A stretch of 64,000 nt of DNA. Origin: Asanoa sp. WMMD1127. Lineage in GTDB: Bacteria; Actinomycetota; Actinomycetes; Mycobacteriales; Micromonosporaceae. How positions within the stretch are numbered: position 1 is the stretch's first letter; each line of letters begins with the position of its first letter. Location of the stretch: contig NZ_JARUBP010000001.1 in the NCBI RefSeq assembly GCF_029626225.1, positions 3,038,001 to 3,102,000 of the forward strand. Reading direction: 5' to 3'. Below are positions 16,747 through 25,700 of the stretch, one piece after another. The position numbers were made by a program, and so were the translations under genes. The notes beneath the pieces are model-generated. The model saw only the letters and a list, made by a program, of their open reading frames with translations. It was not told the DNA's origin and ran no database searches.

Positions 16747-18044
16747 CGCCACGGCAGTTCCGCCCGCAGCAGCGTCGGCCCGCCGGCCGGGCTGGACAGC
16801 CGGGTGGTGCCGCCGACCGCCGCGACCCGGTCGGCGAGCCCGGTCAGCCCGCTGCCGTCGCCCGGTGCGGCGCCGCCGTGGCCGTTGTCGCTGATCTCGA
16901 CGACCAGCGTCCGGCCGGACCGCGCCGCCGAGACGGTCACCGCCGACGCCCCGCTGTGTTTGGCCACGTTGGCCAGTGCCTCGGCCACCACGAAGTACGC
17001 GGTTGACTCGACGTGCTCCGGCGGCCGCTCCGGTAGGTCCATCTCGACCGTCACCGGAATGGTCGACTGGTCGGCCAGCTCGCCCACCGCCGCGGCGAGG
17101 CCGCTGTCGGTCAGCACCTGGGGGTGGATGCCCCGGATCAGCTCCCGGAGCTCCGCCATGAGCTGCTTGGCCTGGCCGTGCGCCACGGCGACGCTGCGCC
17201 CGGCCGGGCTGTCCGGTGGCAGGTCGAGTTGGGCCACACCGAGCTGCAGGGTCAGGCTGACCAGGCGCTGCTGCGCGCCGTCGTGCAGGTCGCGCTCGAT
17301 CCGCCGCCGCTCGGCGCCGAACCCGTCGACCAGCCGGGCCCGCGAGCTGACCACCTCGGCCAGCCGGTGCTTGGCCTGCTCGTCCGCGCCGCCGAGCAGC
17401 ACCCGGGCCAGTGCGCCGTGCGCACCGGCGACGGCGCCCAGGAGGTACGGGACCCCGGGCAGCAGGACCAGCCCCAGCAGGGCGTACGGCAGCGCCTCGG
17501 TCGGTGTGTCGACCGCCGCCCGGCCCATCGTGATCGGGTCGCCGGCGCTGACCAGGAACGGGCTGGAGACCAGCGCCACGATGGTCAGCACGCCGATGCC
17601 GGCCGCGAAGTAGACGAGTGGCACCAGCGAGCCCAGCGCGAAGCCGTAGACGACCGCGCGCCAGGTCGCGCCGTCGGTGTAGCGGTCGCGCAGCCAGCGG
17701 AACCACTGACCGGGCGCCGGCGGCGGCAGGCCGGGCAGCGGCCGGTCGTCGACCAGGCGCAGCCGGTACCGCTCGATCGCCGCGAGCAGCACCGCGCTGA
17801 CCGGCGCGACCGTGGCGAGCAGGAACGTGCCGGAGCAGACCAGCAGCGCCAGTTGCGGGCCGGACAGGTGGACGCTGTGCCGGACGAGCCGGTCGGCGGC
17901 GACCACCCAGGGCAGCGCGACGGTGCCGAACACCACGGTCGCGACGAAGCCGACCGGAGCGGTGGTGAGCAGGTAGCCCAGCGCCCGCCAGGGCCAAGCG
18001 GTCAGCAGGTATCTCTTGGCGGCGAGGGCACGCAACGCGGTCAT
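16743..18044 (-). CDS. DesK/NarX-type sensor histidine kinase
   Basis: About 433 residues. Five to six membrane segments occupy the first 230 residues ([34 protein letters not shown] and others). A HisKA_3 domain follows with the phospho-acceptor in [20 protein letters not shown], then a HATPase domain ([36 protein letters not shown]). The ATG at 18044 ([14 protein letters not shown]) is preferred because it begins just before the first helix. An in-frame ATG at 18116 would place the regulatory repeats inside the gene. Neither has a clear Shine-Dalgarno. It pairs with the overlapping NarL-type regulator. The signal is probably membrane or envelope state by family analogy. Confidence 0.88.
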   Translation of the reverse strand: MTALRALAAKRYLLTAWPWRALGYLLTTAPVGFVATVVFGTVALPWVVAADRLVRHSVHLSGPQLALLVCSGTFLLATVAPVSAVLLAAIERYRLRLVDDRPLPGLPPPAPGQWFRWLRDRYTDGATWRAVVYGFALGSLVPLVYFAAGIGVLTIVALVSSPFLVSAGDPITMGRAAVDTPTEALPYALLGLVLLPGVPYLLGAVAGAHGALARVLLGGADEQAKHRLAEVVSSRARLVDGFGAERRRIERDLHDGAQQRLVSLTLQLGVAQLDLPPDSPAGRSVAVAHGQAKQLMAELRELIRGIHPQVLTDSGLAAAVGELADQSTIPVTVEMDLPERPPEHVESTAYFVVAEALANVAKHSGASAVTVSAARSGRTLVVEISDNGHGGAAPGDGSGLTGLADRVAAVGGTTRLSSPAGGPTLLRAELPWR

Positions 18045-18092
18045 GCCGAAGACGTTATTGATCGCCGCCACCGAACCCCATACCCCTGCCGA

Positions 18093-18110
18093 TAGTCCTC
18101 GGGTAGTCCT
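18093..18110 (-). promoter_or_regulatory. TAGTCCT direct repeats upstream of two-component pair
   Basis: TAGTCCT occurs at 18093-18099 and 18104-18110, 11 bp apart, on one face of the helix. They lie about 50-65 bp before the kinase start at 18044. Such spaced heptamers fit binding by a NarL-type dimer. Autoregulation is inferred. Confidence 0.4.
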
Positions 18111-18186
18111 AGGCATACACGTCCGAGATTGCCCTGGCGTCGATGGTCATCGACGTTCCACCATGGCGGGTGGGAGGTGTTGGACA

Positions 18187-19461
18187 GTGGTGGCCATCGG
18201 CACGGAGGAGCTGACCAAGGTATTCGACGACGGGACCGTCGCGGTCGACCAGGTCAGCCTGGTCGCCGGGTCCGGGGAGTTCCTCGTGCTGCTCGGGCCG
18301 ACCGGGTGCGGCAAGTCGACGATCCTGCGGCTGGTCGCGGGGCTCGAGGCGCCGACCAGCGGGCACGTGCGGATCGACGACCGGGTGGTCGACGACGTGC
18401 CGTCCCGCGAGCGCCGGCTGGCGATGGTCTTCCAGGACTACGCGCTCTATCCCCACCTGACCGTCGCCCAGAACATCGGCTTCCCGCTGAAGGTCCGGCA
18501 CGAGCCGCCGACCGACGTCTCGACCCGGGTCGGCGAGGTCGCCGAGCAGCTCGGCATCACGGGCCTGCTGCGCAAGCTGCCCGGCGCGCTCTCCGGTGGC
18601 GAGCGGCAGCGGGTCGCCATGGCCCGCGCGATCGTCCGCCAGCCGCAGGGCTTCCTGCTCGACGAACCACTGTCCAACCTGGACGCCGGGCTGCGGGCCG
18701 AGCTCCGCTCCGACGTGGCCGCGCTGGCCCGGCGGCTCGGCGTGACCACCCTCTACGTCACGCACGACCAGACCGAGGCGATGACCATGGCCGACCGGGT
18801 CGCGGTGCTCCGCCGCGGCGTGCTGCAGCAGGTCGGCCCGCCGTCGGAGGTTTACAACGACCCGGCGACCCTGTTCGTGGCCGCGTTCCTCGGCACACCG
18901 CGCACCCGGCTGCTGGAGGGCGCGGTCTACGCCGACGGCGACCGGGTGGTGATCGACCTCGGCTCCCAGGTGGTCGAGCTGCCGGGCGACCATCCGGTGC
19001 GGGAGCGCCACACCGACCGGGTCACGGTCGCGCTGCGGGCCGACGCGCTCAGCCCCGCGCCGGCCGGGCACGCCGGGCCAACGCTGTCGGGCACCGTGCG
19101 CCAGGTCGAGAATCTCGGTCACGAGGCGCTGGTCCACGTCGACACCGGCGCCCTGCCCACCTCGACCGAGCAGTCGAGGCTCGAGCTGCCGGGGCCGCGG
19201 GCCGCCGCGCTGATGCGAGAGGCGCCCCGGCCGGCGGCGGCGCGCACGGAATACGGCTTCTACCCGGCGTACGACCCGGAGCTGCCCGGCGAGCCGCCGC
19301 CGGTGGGCGAGGTGGTGGTGCGGATGCCGGCGGCCGGACTGCCGCGCCGCGACGAGCCGCTGCGGCTCGCCGTCGACCCCGACCGGCTGCTGCTGTTCGA
19401 CCGGGCCGGGGCGCGGATCCGGCTACCCGCCGCCGGGAAGGCCGGCCAGCGCCAGGTCTAG
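18187..19461 (+). CDS. Orphan MsiK/MalK-like sugar ABC transporter ATPase
   Basis: 424-residue ATPase of the carbohydrate-uptake (CUT1) type. Motifs: Walker A GPTGCGKST, Q loop VFQDYALYPHL, signature LSGGERQRVAMARA, Walker B GFLLDEPLSNLD, H loop YVTHDQTEAMTMADR. The regulatory OB domain covers about 240-330 and resumes near the end. An unusual stretch of about 50 residues (around 330-385) lengthens it beyond the usual 370-380. GTG 18187 has GGGAGGTG upstream. No permease or binding protein is in the window. In streptomycetes one MsiK ATPase serves several sugar importers, and that role would fit here. The 3' end overlaps the convergent kinase gene by 39 bp. Confidence 0.88.
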   Translation: MVAIGTEELTKVFDDGTVAVDQVSLVAGSGEFLVLLGPTGCGKSTILRLVAGLEAPTSGHVRIDDRVVDDVPSRERRLAMVFQDYALYPHLTVAQNIGFPLKVRHEPPTDVSTRVGEVAEQLGITGLLRKLPGALSGGERQRVAMARAIVRQPQGFLLDEPLSNLDAGLRAELRSDVAALARRLGVTTLYVTHDQTEAMTMADRVAVLRRGVLQQVGPPSEVYNDPATLFVAAFLGTPRTRLLEGAVYADGDRVVIDLGSQVVELPGDHPVRERHTDRVTVALRADALSPAPAGHAGPTLSGTVRQVENLGHEALVHVDTGALPTSTEQSRLELPGPRAAALMREAPRPAAARTEYGFYPAYDPELPGEPPPVGEVVVRMPAAGLPRRDEPLRLAVDPDRLLLFDRAGARIRLPAAGKAGQRQV

Positions 19462-20763
19462 GCGCTCGGCGTACGGGCGGCTGATCGCGCCCTCGCCCGC
19501 GCGCACGGCGACCTTCTCGCGCAGCTCGTCGACCCGGGCCTCGCGGGTCTCGGCGGCGTGCAGTCCGCGCGTCAGGTTGCGCAGGTCGACGGCGGCGTCC
19601 TGGCGGATGTCGCCGGCCTGCTGCCCTTCGGTGATCACGCCGTCGAGCCGGCTCAGCGCCTCGACGAGGGAGCCGGCGGCCGACGGTGACGGCGGTGGCA
19701 CCGTCGCCGGCGGCGGCGCGCTGGTCGGCTGGACCGCCACACCGCCGGGCTCTGGTGCGCCGTCGCGGAGCAGGGGGACGAGGGCGGCCGCGCCGAGCAT
19801 CAGGAGCACCACGGCGGCCATTCCGACGATGACGGTTCGGCGCCGCCGCCCGCTCGGGGCCGCGGAAGCCGGGGCCGGGGCCGGAGCCGGGGCCGGGGCC
19901 GGGGCTGGGGCTGGGACCGGGTCGGGCCCAGGCTCCGCGAGGGCCGCGTGCAGCTCGACGGCGGCGTTGTGCGCCGTCGGCCGGGCCAGCGGGTCGCGGG
20001 CCAGGCAGCGCAGGCACAGCTCGGCCACCGCGGGCGGCAACCCCGGCACCTCGAGCGGCGCCGGGACACGGCCGGCGGCCAGCGCGCGGGTCAGGTCCTC
20101 CCAGGTGTCCGCGGGCACCGGGACCTGCCCGGTCAGCGTCTCGTAGAGCAGCACGCCCAACGCGTAGGTGTCGGTCGCCGGCTGCGCCGGGGTGCCGTCG
20201 AGGCGCTCGGGCGCCACGTACGCCGGTGTCCCGAAGGTCTCGCCCTCGGCGTCCTCGTCGGGCGCGCCGATCCGGGTGGCGATGCCGAAGTCGAGCACCT
20301 TCGCACCGGTCGCGGTGAGCATCACGTTGGCCGGGGTCACGTCGCGGTGCACGACGCCGAGCCGGTGCGCGGCGGCCAGCGCCTCGGCCACCTCGGCGCA
20401 CACCCGCACGGCGGCCGGCCAGGGCAACGCGCCCTCGGTCAGCCGCGACTCCAGCTCCTCGCCGACGAGCAGCTCCATCACCACGAACGCGGTCACGGTG
20501 CCGTCGGGCGCGACCGTTTCCGCGTAGTCGTGGACGGTCGCGACATGCGGATGCACCAGTTGTGCGGCGGCCCGGGCCTCGTCGCGCACCATGTCCCGGA
20601 AGCGGGCGTCGGCGGCGAGCGAGGCGGAGAGGACCTTGACGGCGACCGTACGGTCGAGCACCTCGTCGCGGGCCCGCCAGATGATCGACATGCCGCCGGC
20701 GCCGACCCGGTCGATGAGCCGGTAGCGGCGCGCGAGGAGGACGCCCGGAGTGAGCGTGGACAT
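19423..20763 (-). CDS. Ser/Thr protein kinase (PknA/B-like), single TM
   Basis: 446 residues. The kinase domain runs about 14-275. It has glycine loop VGAGGMSIIW, catalytic Lys43 (VAVKVL), Asp141 in HRDVTPANVM, DFGIATR and the APE motif YVAPERLDG. A Pro-Ala dipeptide run precedes a basic RRRR and one TM (VIVGMAAVVLLMLGAAALVPLL). An extracytoplasmic Ala/Arg-rich helical tail of about 110 residues contains no PASTA repeats. ATG 20763 has a G-rich GGGGGTGG site 7 nt upstream. The HRDVTPAN version of the loop is a mild departure from HRDLKPAN but keeps the catalytic residues. It is divergent from the patatin gene with 93 bp between. Substrates are unknown. Confidence 0.93.
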   Translation of the reverse strand: MSTLTPGVLLARRYRLIDRVGAGGMSIIWRARDEVLDRTVAVKVLSASLAADARFRDMVRDEARAAAQLVHPHVATVHDYAETVAPDGTVTAFVVMELLVGEELESRLTEGALPWPAAVRVCAEVAEALAAAHRLGVVHRDVTPANVMLTATGAKVLDFGIATRIGAPDEDAEGETFGTPAYVAPERLDGTPAQPATDTYALGVLLYETLTGQVPVPADTWEDLTRALAAGRVPAPLEVPGLPPAVAELCLRCLARDPLARPTAHNAAVELHAALAEPGPDPVPAPAPAPAPAPAPAPASAAPSGRRRRTVIVGMAAVVLLMLGAAALVPLLRDGAPEPGGVAVQPTSAPPPATVPPPSPSAAGSLVEALSRLDGVITEGQQAGDIRQDAAVDLRNLTRGLHAAETREARVDELREKVAVRAGEGAISRPYAERLDLALAGLPGGG

Positions 20764-20856
20764 GCGGTAGCCACCCCCTGGGATCGATTCAATCTCGGCG
20801 ATGCCCGGTGGCTTGTCAACCAGGAGGGAACCGGTCCACCGTGCCAGGATGGGGGC

Positions 20857-21705
20857 GTGGGTGGTGGTCGGGTGGCGTTCGTGCTGGGTGGCGGCGGTGT
20901 GCTGGGCGCCGTCGAGGTCGGCATGCTGCGTGCCCTGTTCCGCGCCGACATCAAACCCGACCTGGTGATCGGCACCTCGATCGGCGCGGTCAACGGCGCG
21001 CTGGTGGCCGCCGACCCGACCGAGGCGGTCACGGATCGGCTGGTCCGGCTGTGGGCGAGCCCCGAAGCCAGCGAGGTCTACGGCGACTCGGTGGCCCGCC
21101 AGCTCCGCCGGTTCGCCGCGCGTACCCACCTGCACTCGCCGCGACCGCTGCGCCGCCTGCTCGAGCGGGAGCTGGGCGAGGAGACCACGTTCGAGGAGCT
21201 CAAGATCCCGTTCCGGTGCTGCGCGGCCAGCATCGAGCGGGCCGCCGAGCACTGGTTCTCGACCGGCCCGCTGGTCGACGCGGTGCTGGCCAGCGCGTCC
21301 GTGCCCGGCCTGCTGCCGCCGGCGCGGATCGGCGAGGAGCACTACGTCGACGGCGGCATCGTCAACTCGATCCCGATCAGCGAGGCGGTCAGCAGCGGGG
21401 CACGGCACATCTTCGTGCTCCAGGTCGGCCGCATCGAGCGCCCGCTGACACCTCCGCGCCGCCCGTGGGAGGTGGCCCAGGTGGCATTCGAGATCGCCCG
21501 ACGGCACCGTTTCGCCCGCGAGCTGGCGGCGTTGCCGGACGATGTACATGTGCACGTGCTTCCCACGGGGGGCCTGGAGCCCCGAGACGACACACCCTGG
21601 GCCTACCGCGACATGGCCGCGGTGGGCCGCCGGATCAGCCGCGCCTACACGGCTTCCCGCCGCTATCTCGCCCAGCACCCGCGCGCCGGAAGGGACGAGG
21701 ACTGA
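20857..21705 (+). CDS. Patatin-like phospholipase (RssA type)
   Basis: 282-residue patatin family hydrolase. The oxyanion loop GGGGVLGAVEVG is near residue 11, nucleophile Ser41 is in GTSIG, and the dyad Asp165 is in VDGG. It has no signal peptide, so it probably acts on lipids or acyl esters at the inner membrane face. GTG 20857 begins GGGRVAFVLGGGG, directly at the first beta strand; a G-rich stretch precedes it but the ribosome site is not clear-cut. The stop overlaps the start of the acyltransferase gene by one base (TGATG). A joint role in phospholipid remodelling, deacylation then reacylation, is suggested by this coupling. Confidence 0.9.
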   Translation: MGGGRVAFVLGGGGVLGAVEVGMLRALFRADIKPDLVIGTSIGAVNGALVAADPTEAVTDRLVRLWASPEASEVYGDSVARQLRRFAARTHLHSPRPLRRLLERELGEETTFEELKIPFRCCAASIERAAEHWFSTGPLVDAVLASASVPGLLPPARIGEEHYVDGGIVNSIPISEAVSSGARHIFVLQVGRIERPLTPPRRPWEVAQVAFEIARRHRFARELAALPDDVHVHVLPTGGLEPRDDTPWAYRDMAAVGRRISRAYTASRRYLAQHPRAGRDED

Positions 21706-22745
21706 TGGGGCCCCCGCCCCGCTGGCTGCGGCGGCTCGTCCTGGCGCCGCTGGTCATCGTGCTCGCGGTGGTCCTGCTGACCACGCTGCCGGTCTGGCTG
21801 CTGCTGGCCGCGGCGGCCTCGCCGCTCGTACCCGGCCGGCTGCGCCCGCTGCGGGTGATCTGGCTCGGCACCGTCTACGTGGTGTGGGACGCCGTCGCCC
21901 TGATCACCATGTTCGCGCTCTGGGTCGCGTCCGGCTTCGGCTGGAAGGTGCGCTCGCCGGCGTTTCAGCGCGCGCACTACGTACTCACCGGCGCGTTCCT
22001 GCGTTTTCTCTTCGCGCAGGCGCGGTGGACGCTCAAGCTGCGGCTCGACATCGCCGGCAGCGACCCCGACACCGCTCTGCCCGGCCGGCCCGAGCTCGTG
22101 GTCTGCCGCCACGCCGGGCCCGGTGACTCGTTCGTGCTGGTGCACGCGCTGGTCAACTGGTTCGACCGCGAGCCGCGGATCGTCCTCAAGGACACGCTGC
22201 AGTGGGATCCGGCCGTCGACGTCATGCTCAACCGGCTGCCCAACCGGTTCATCGCGCCGCAGCGCGACCCGGGCGGGCTCGAGAAGACGGTCGGCAACCT
22301 CGCGGTCGGGCTCGACGAGAACGACGCCTTCGTGATCTTCCCGGAGGGCGGCAACTTCACGCCGCGCCGCCGACTCCGGGCGATCGAGCTGCTGCGGTCG
22401 CGTGGCCTGCACCGGATGGCCGCCAAGGCCGAGAAGATGCGCAACGTGCTGGCGCCGCGCCCGGGCGGGCTGCTCGCCGCGCTGGACGCCGCGCCCGACG
22501 CGGGCGTGATCTTCGTGGCCCACACCGGGCTCGACCGCATGCTCACGGTCGGCGACGTGTGGCGCGAGCTGCCGATGGACAAGCAGATCACCATGCGGTT
22601 CTGGTCGGTGCCGCCCGACGAGGTCCCCGACGATCGCGAGCAGCGGATCGAGTGGCTGTTCGACTGGTGGGCCAAGATCGACGCGTGGATCGAGGAGAAC
22701 AGGCCCGTCGTGGTCGTGCCTGAGCACCACCTGACCACCACCTGA
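21705..22745 (+). CDS. PlsC-like acyltransferase, membrane anchored
   Basis: 346 residues. Two N-terminal membrane segments (LVLAPLVIVLAVVLLTTLPV, and a second near residue 55-75) precede an acyltransferase core. H136-x4-D141 lies in RHAGPGDS, replacing the more common NHxSxxD context. FPEGGNFTPRRR (Glu214) is followed by the basic acyl-acceptor region. The C-terminus has WLFDWWAKIDAWI. It is translated together with the patatin (TGATG). The family transfers acyl chains to glycerolipids; the changed His-box context means the acceptor could differ. Confidence 0.83.
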   Translation: MGPPPRWLRRLVLAPLVIVLAVVLLTTLPVWLLLAAAASPLVPGRLRPLRVIWLGTVYVVWDAVALITMFALWVASGFGWKVRSPAFQRAHYVLTGAFLRFLFAQARWTLKLRLDIAGSDPDTALPGRPELVVCRHAGPGDSFVLVHALVNWFDREPRIVLKDTLQWDPAVDVMLNRLPNRFIAPQRDPGGLEKTVGNLAVGLDENDAFVIFPEGGNFTPRRRLRAIELLRSRGLHRMAAKAEKMRNVLAPRPGGLLAALDAAPDAGVIFVAHTGLDRMLTVGDVWRELPMDKQITMRFWSVPPDEVPDDREQRIEWLFDWWAKIDAWIEENRPVVVVPEHHLTTT

Positions 22746-22784
22746 GTACGCACACTCTGTGGCGCCGGCGCCCGGCCGGACAGG

Positions 22785-25700
22785 ATGCGGAGCGTGACCT
22801 ATCCGTGCCCGTCCTGCCAGGCGCCGGCCTCGCTGGAGACCGGTTGCCCCAACTGCGGCCGCGGCCCTGACCCGGCCGCCGCCGAGGTGCTGCGACTCAA
22901 CGCCGAGATCGCCGCGCTGACTCCGTCGGTCGAGGAAGCGCGTCGTGCGTACGCCGATCTGTCGGCTCGGCTCGGCGCCCTGCACCGGCGGCGGGAGGAG
23001 GTCGCCGCGCGGGTCCGGGCGGCGGCGTTCGTGTCCGCGGCGCCGGCCCCTGTGTCGGCCCGTCCTGAAACCTCCCCGCGTACGGCGCAGAACGTGCTGT
23101 TCGTCCTCGGCGGCCTGCTGGTGGGCGCGGCGGCCATCGTGTTCACGGGGGTGGCCTGGGCGACCTACGGCGCGGTCGGGCGGGCGGTGGCGCTCGCGGT
23201 GGTGACGGCCCTGGTGTTGGCGGTGCCGCCGCTGGCGACGCGGCGCGGCCTGCGCTCGACCGCGGAGACGTTCGCGGCGCTGGGCATGCTGCTGGTGGTG
23301 CTGGACGGCTACGCGGCCTGGTACGCGAACCTGCTCGGGCTGGCCGCGGTCGACGGCGCGGGCTACGCGGCGGTGGTGTGCGCGGTGACGGCCGGGGTGG
23401 GCGCGGCCTACGGGCGGGCGACGGGCCTGACGGGCCCGGGACTGGCGGCGCTGGTCCTGCTGCAGCCGGTGCCGCCCCTGCTGGCGGCATGGCTCGGCGC
23501 GGACACCGCCGCGACGTGGTCGCTGGCCTTCGCCACGGTGGCGGCGCTGGACCTGGCGCTGCTGCGGCTCCTCGCGGCACGGCCCGCCCGGGTGGTGGCG
23601 TGGATCGGCTTCGGGTGCGCACTGGTTTCCTCGGGGGTGTGCGCGCTCGGGGTGCTGCTGGTCTTCGCCAGCGCACCGCCCCTGCTGACCGGTCTACCGA
23701 CCCTGCTGGTGGCTTTGCTGCTGGCGGCGGCCGGGCCGGTCGGCCGGGTGCGCTGGCTGGGCGTCGTCGGCGCGGCCGCCGTGCCGCCGGCCCTGGCGAT
23801 CGCGGTGCTGCGCCCGGTGGCCGAGCTACGCGATTCGGTCCTTCTCATCGCGGCGGCCGGGGTGGTCCTGCTGATCGCTCTGGCCTCTCTTCGGGTGCCG
23901 GCGGGTCGGCTCGGGGCGCAGCTCACCGCGGGGGCGTTCGCGGTGGTGCCGGGGCTGATCGCGGTGACGGTGGCGGTGGCGACGCTGGGCGCGTCCCTGC
24001 CGCCGTTCGCCGGGGACGGCATCACCGCGGCCGACCTGCCGTCGGATTGGCAGCTTCCAGCCGCCCTGCTCCTCGGGGCCGTGGCGTTGGCTCTGGTGGT
24101 TCCTTCGGCGTTCCGCACCATCACGGTGACGACTGGCGTCCTGCTCGCGTTGCTGGCGCTGCCGACGTGGGTGTCGCTGCCGTGGTGGGCCGTGTCCACA
24201 GTCGACCTTTTCGCGGCTGCGGCGTTGGTGGTCGCGGCCCGTCGGGCGCTGGTCTTCACCGCGGCGTCCGCGACGCTCGCCGCGCATGCGGTGCTGGTCG
24301 CCTTGGCACGGCCGTGGTCCGCGGCGGCGGCTTTGGGCGTGGTGGCGCTGCTGGGCGTGGTGGCGGTGGTCCGTGCGGCGCGCGGGGCGGCGTGGTGGTG
24401 CGCGGCCGGACTGGCGGCGGTGCCCGCGGCGGCCGCCGCCACGGTTTACGCGGCCGGCGCGGTCGGCGCGTGGCCCGCTCGCGCGGGGCTGGCCGCGGTC
24501 GCGTTTCCGCTTGCGGCGACGATCTGGTTCGCCCGCGCACCGCGCCTGACCGGCTACGCGGGCCCGGCGACGATCGCGCTGTCCCTTTCCGCCGGCGTAG
24601 CCGGCATCTGGCCTGCGTTGTCCACTTTGGACGAGCCAGCCGGCGTTTACCCTTCTCTGGCCCTGCTGGCCCTGGCCGCAGCCGCCACCCACGTCGCCAA
24701 ACCACCTGCCGTTCGACCCGGCCGGAGATCCGTGGCAGCCGGGCGGCCCGACACCAAGGACGAGGCGGCTGGGCCGTCGGTCCGTCGGCCGGACGCCCCT
24801 GCGCTGCAGGCGGTTCGTCAGCGCCAGACCGAGCAGCGGGCGTTTGCCCTGCGGATGGCCGCCTGGGTTGCGCTCGGCGTCGCGGCGGTGCCGGTCGCTG
24901 TGGTGGCGGCGTTCGCGGCCGTGCCCGCGTTGGCTGTGCTGCTGTTGGCGCCCTACGGCTGGTGGGATGAGGCTTGGAGCGGCATGCCCGACGGCGTGGG
25001 CCTGACGCCCGCCGGCACTGCTGTGATCACCGCCGGCCCGGCCGCGACGCTGCTGATACTCGCTGCCGCGAGTCTCGCCTTCGCCCGCCGGCCCCGGCTG
25101 GCACCCCAGACCGCGCACGGATCGCCCGTCGCCGCGTCGTCGGCTGAGCCTGTCGACGGCCCACCGGCCGATGGTCCTGCGTCGTCGGTTGAGCCTGGCG
25201 GCGGCCCGGCGGCCGATGGTGGCGCGTCGTCGGTTGAGCCTGGCGGCGGCTCGCGGGCCGATGGTGCCGCGTCGTCGGATGCCTCGGCTGGGGCCGCGGA
25301 CGACGAGGGAGCGGCGCCTTCCTGGATTGGGGCGGCTTTGGTCGTAGCCGGGTTCCTCGGCGTCAGCGGACTGCTGGCGGTGCTGGCGGCGGCCGAGGTG
25401 CCGTGGCCTGTGGTGCCGGCTTTCGCTCTGGCCGCCGGCCTGGTCGCCGGGATCATCGGGGCCGAGCGCCGCAAGGGCGCCATCGTCGCAGCCCCGGTCG
25501 TGCTGCTGATCGCCGCAGGGTTCTCCGGCCTCCTGCCCACGGCGGGCAGCACCCTGGGCGCCCTCGGCGCGCTGATCGCGACGGGCGCCCTTGCCGGCGC
25601 CACGGGCGCGACGACCACGGCCCGCATCGTCGGCTGGCTGACCGCCGTCGGCGCGGGCGCCGGGTTCGCTGTCGCGGCGGTGGCCGCCGCCGATCTTCCG

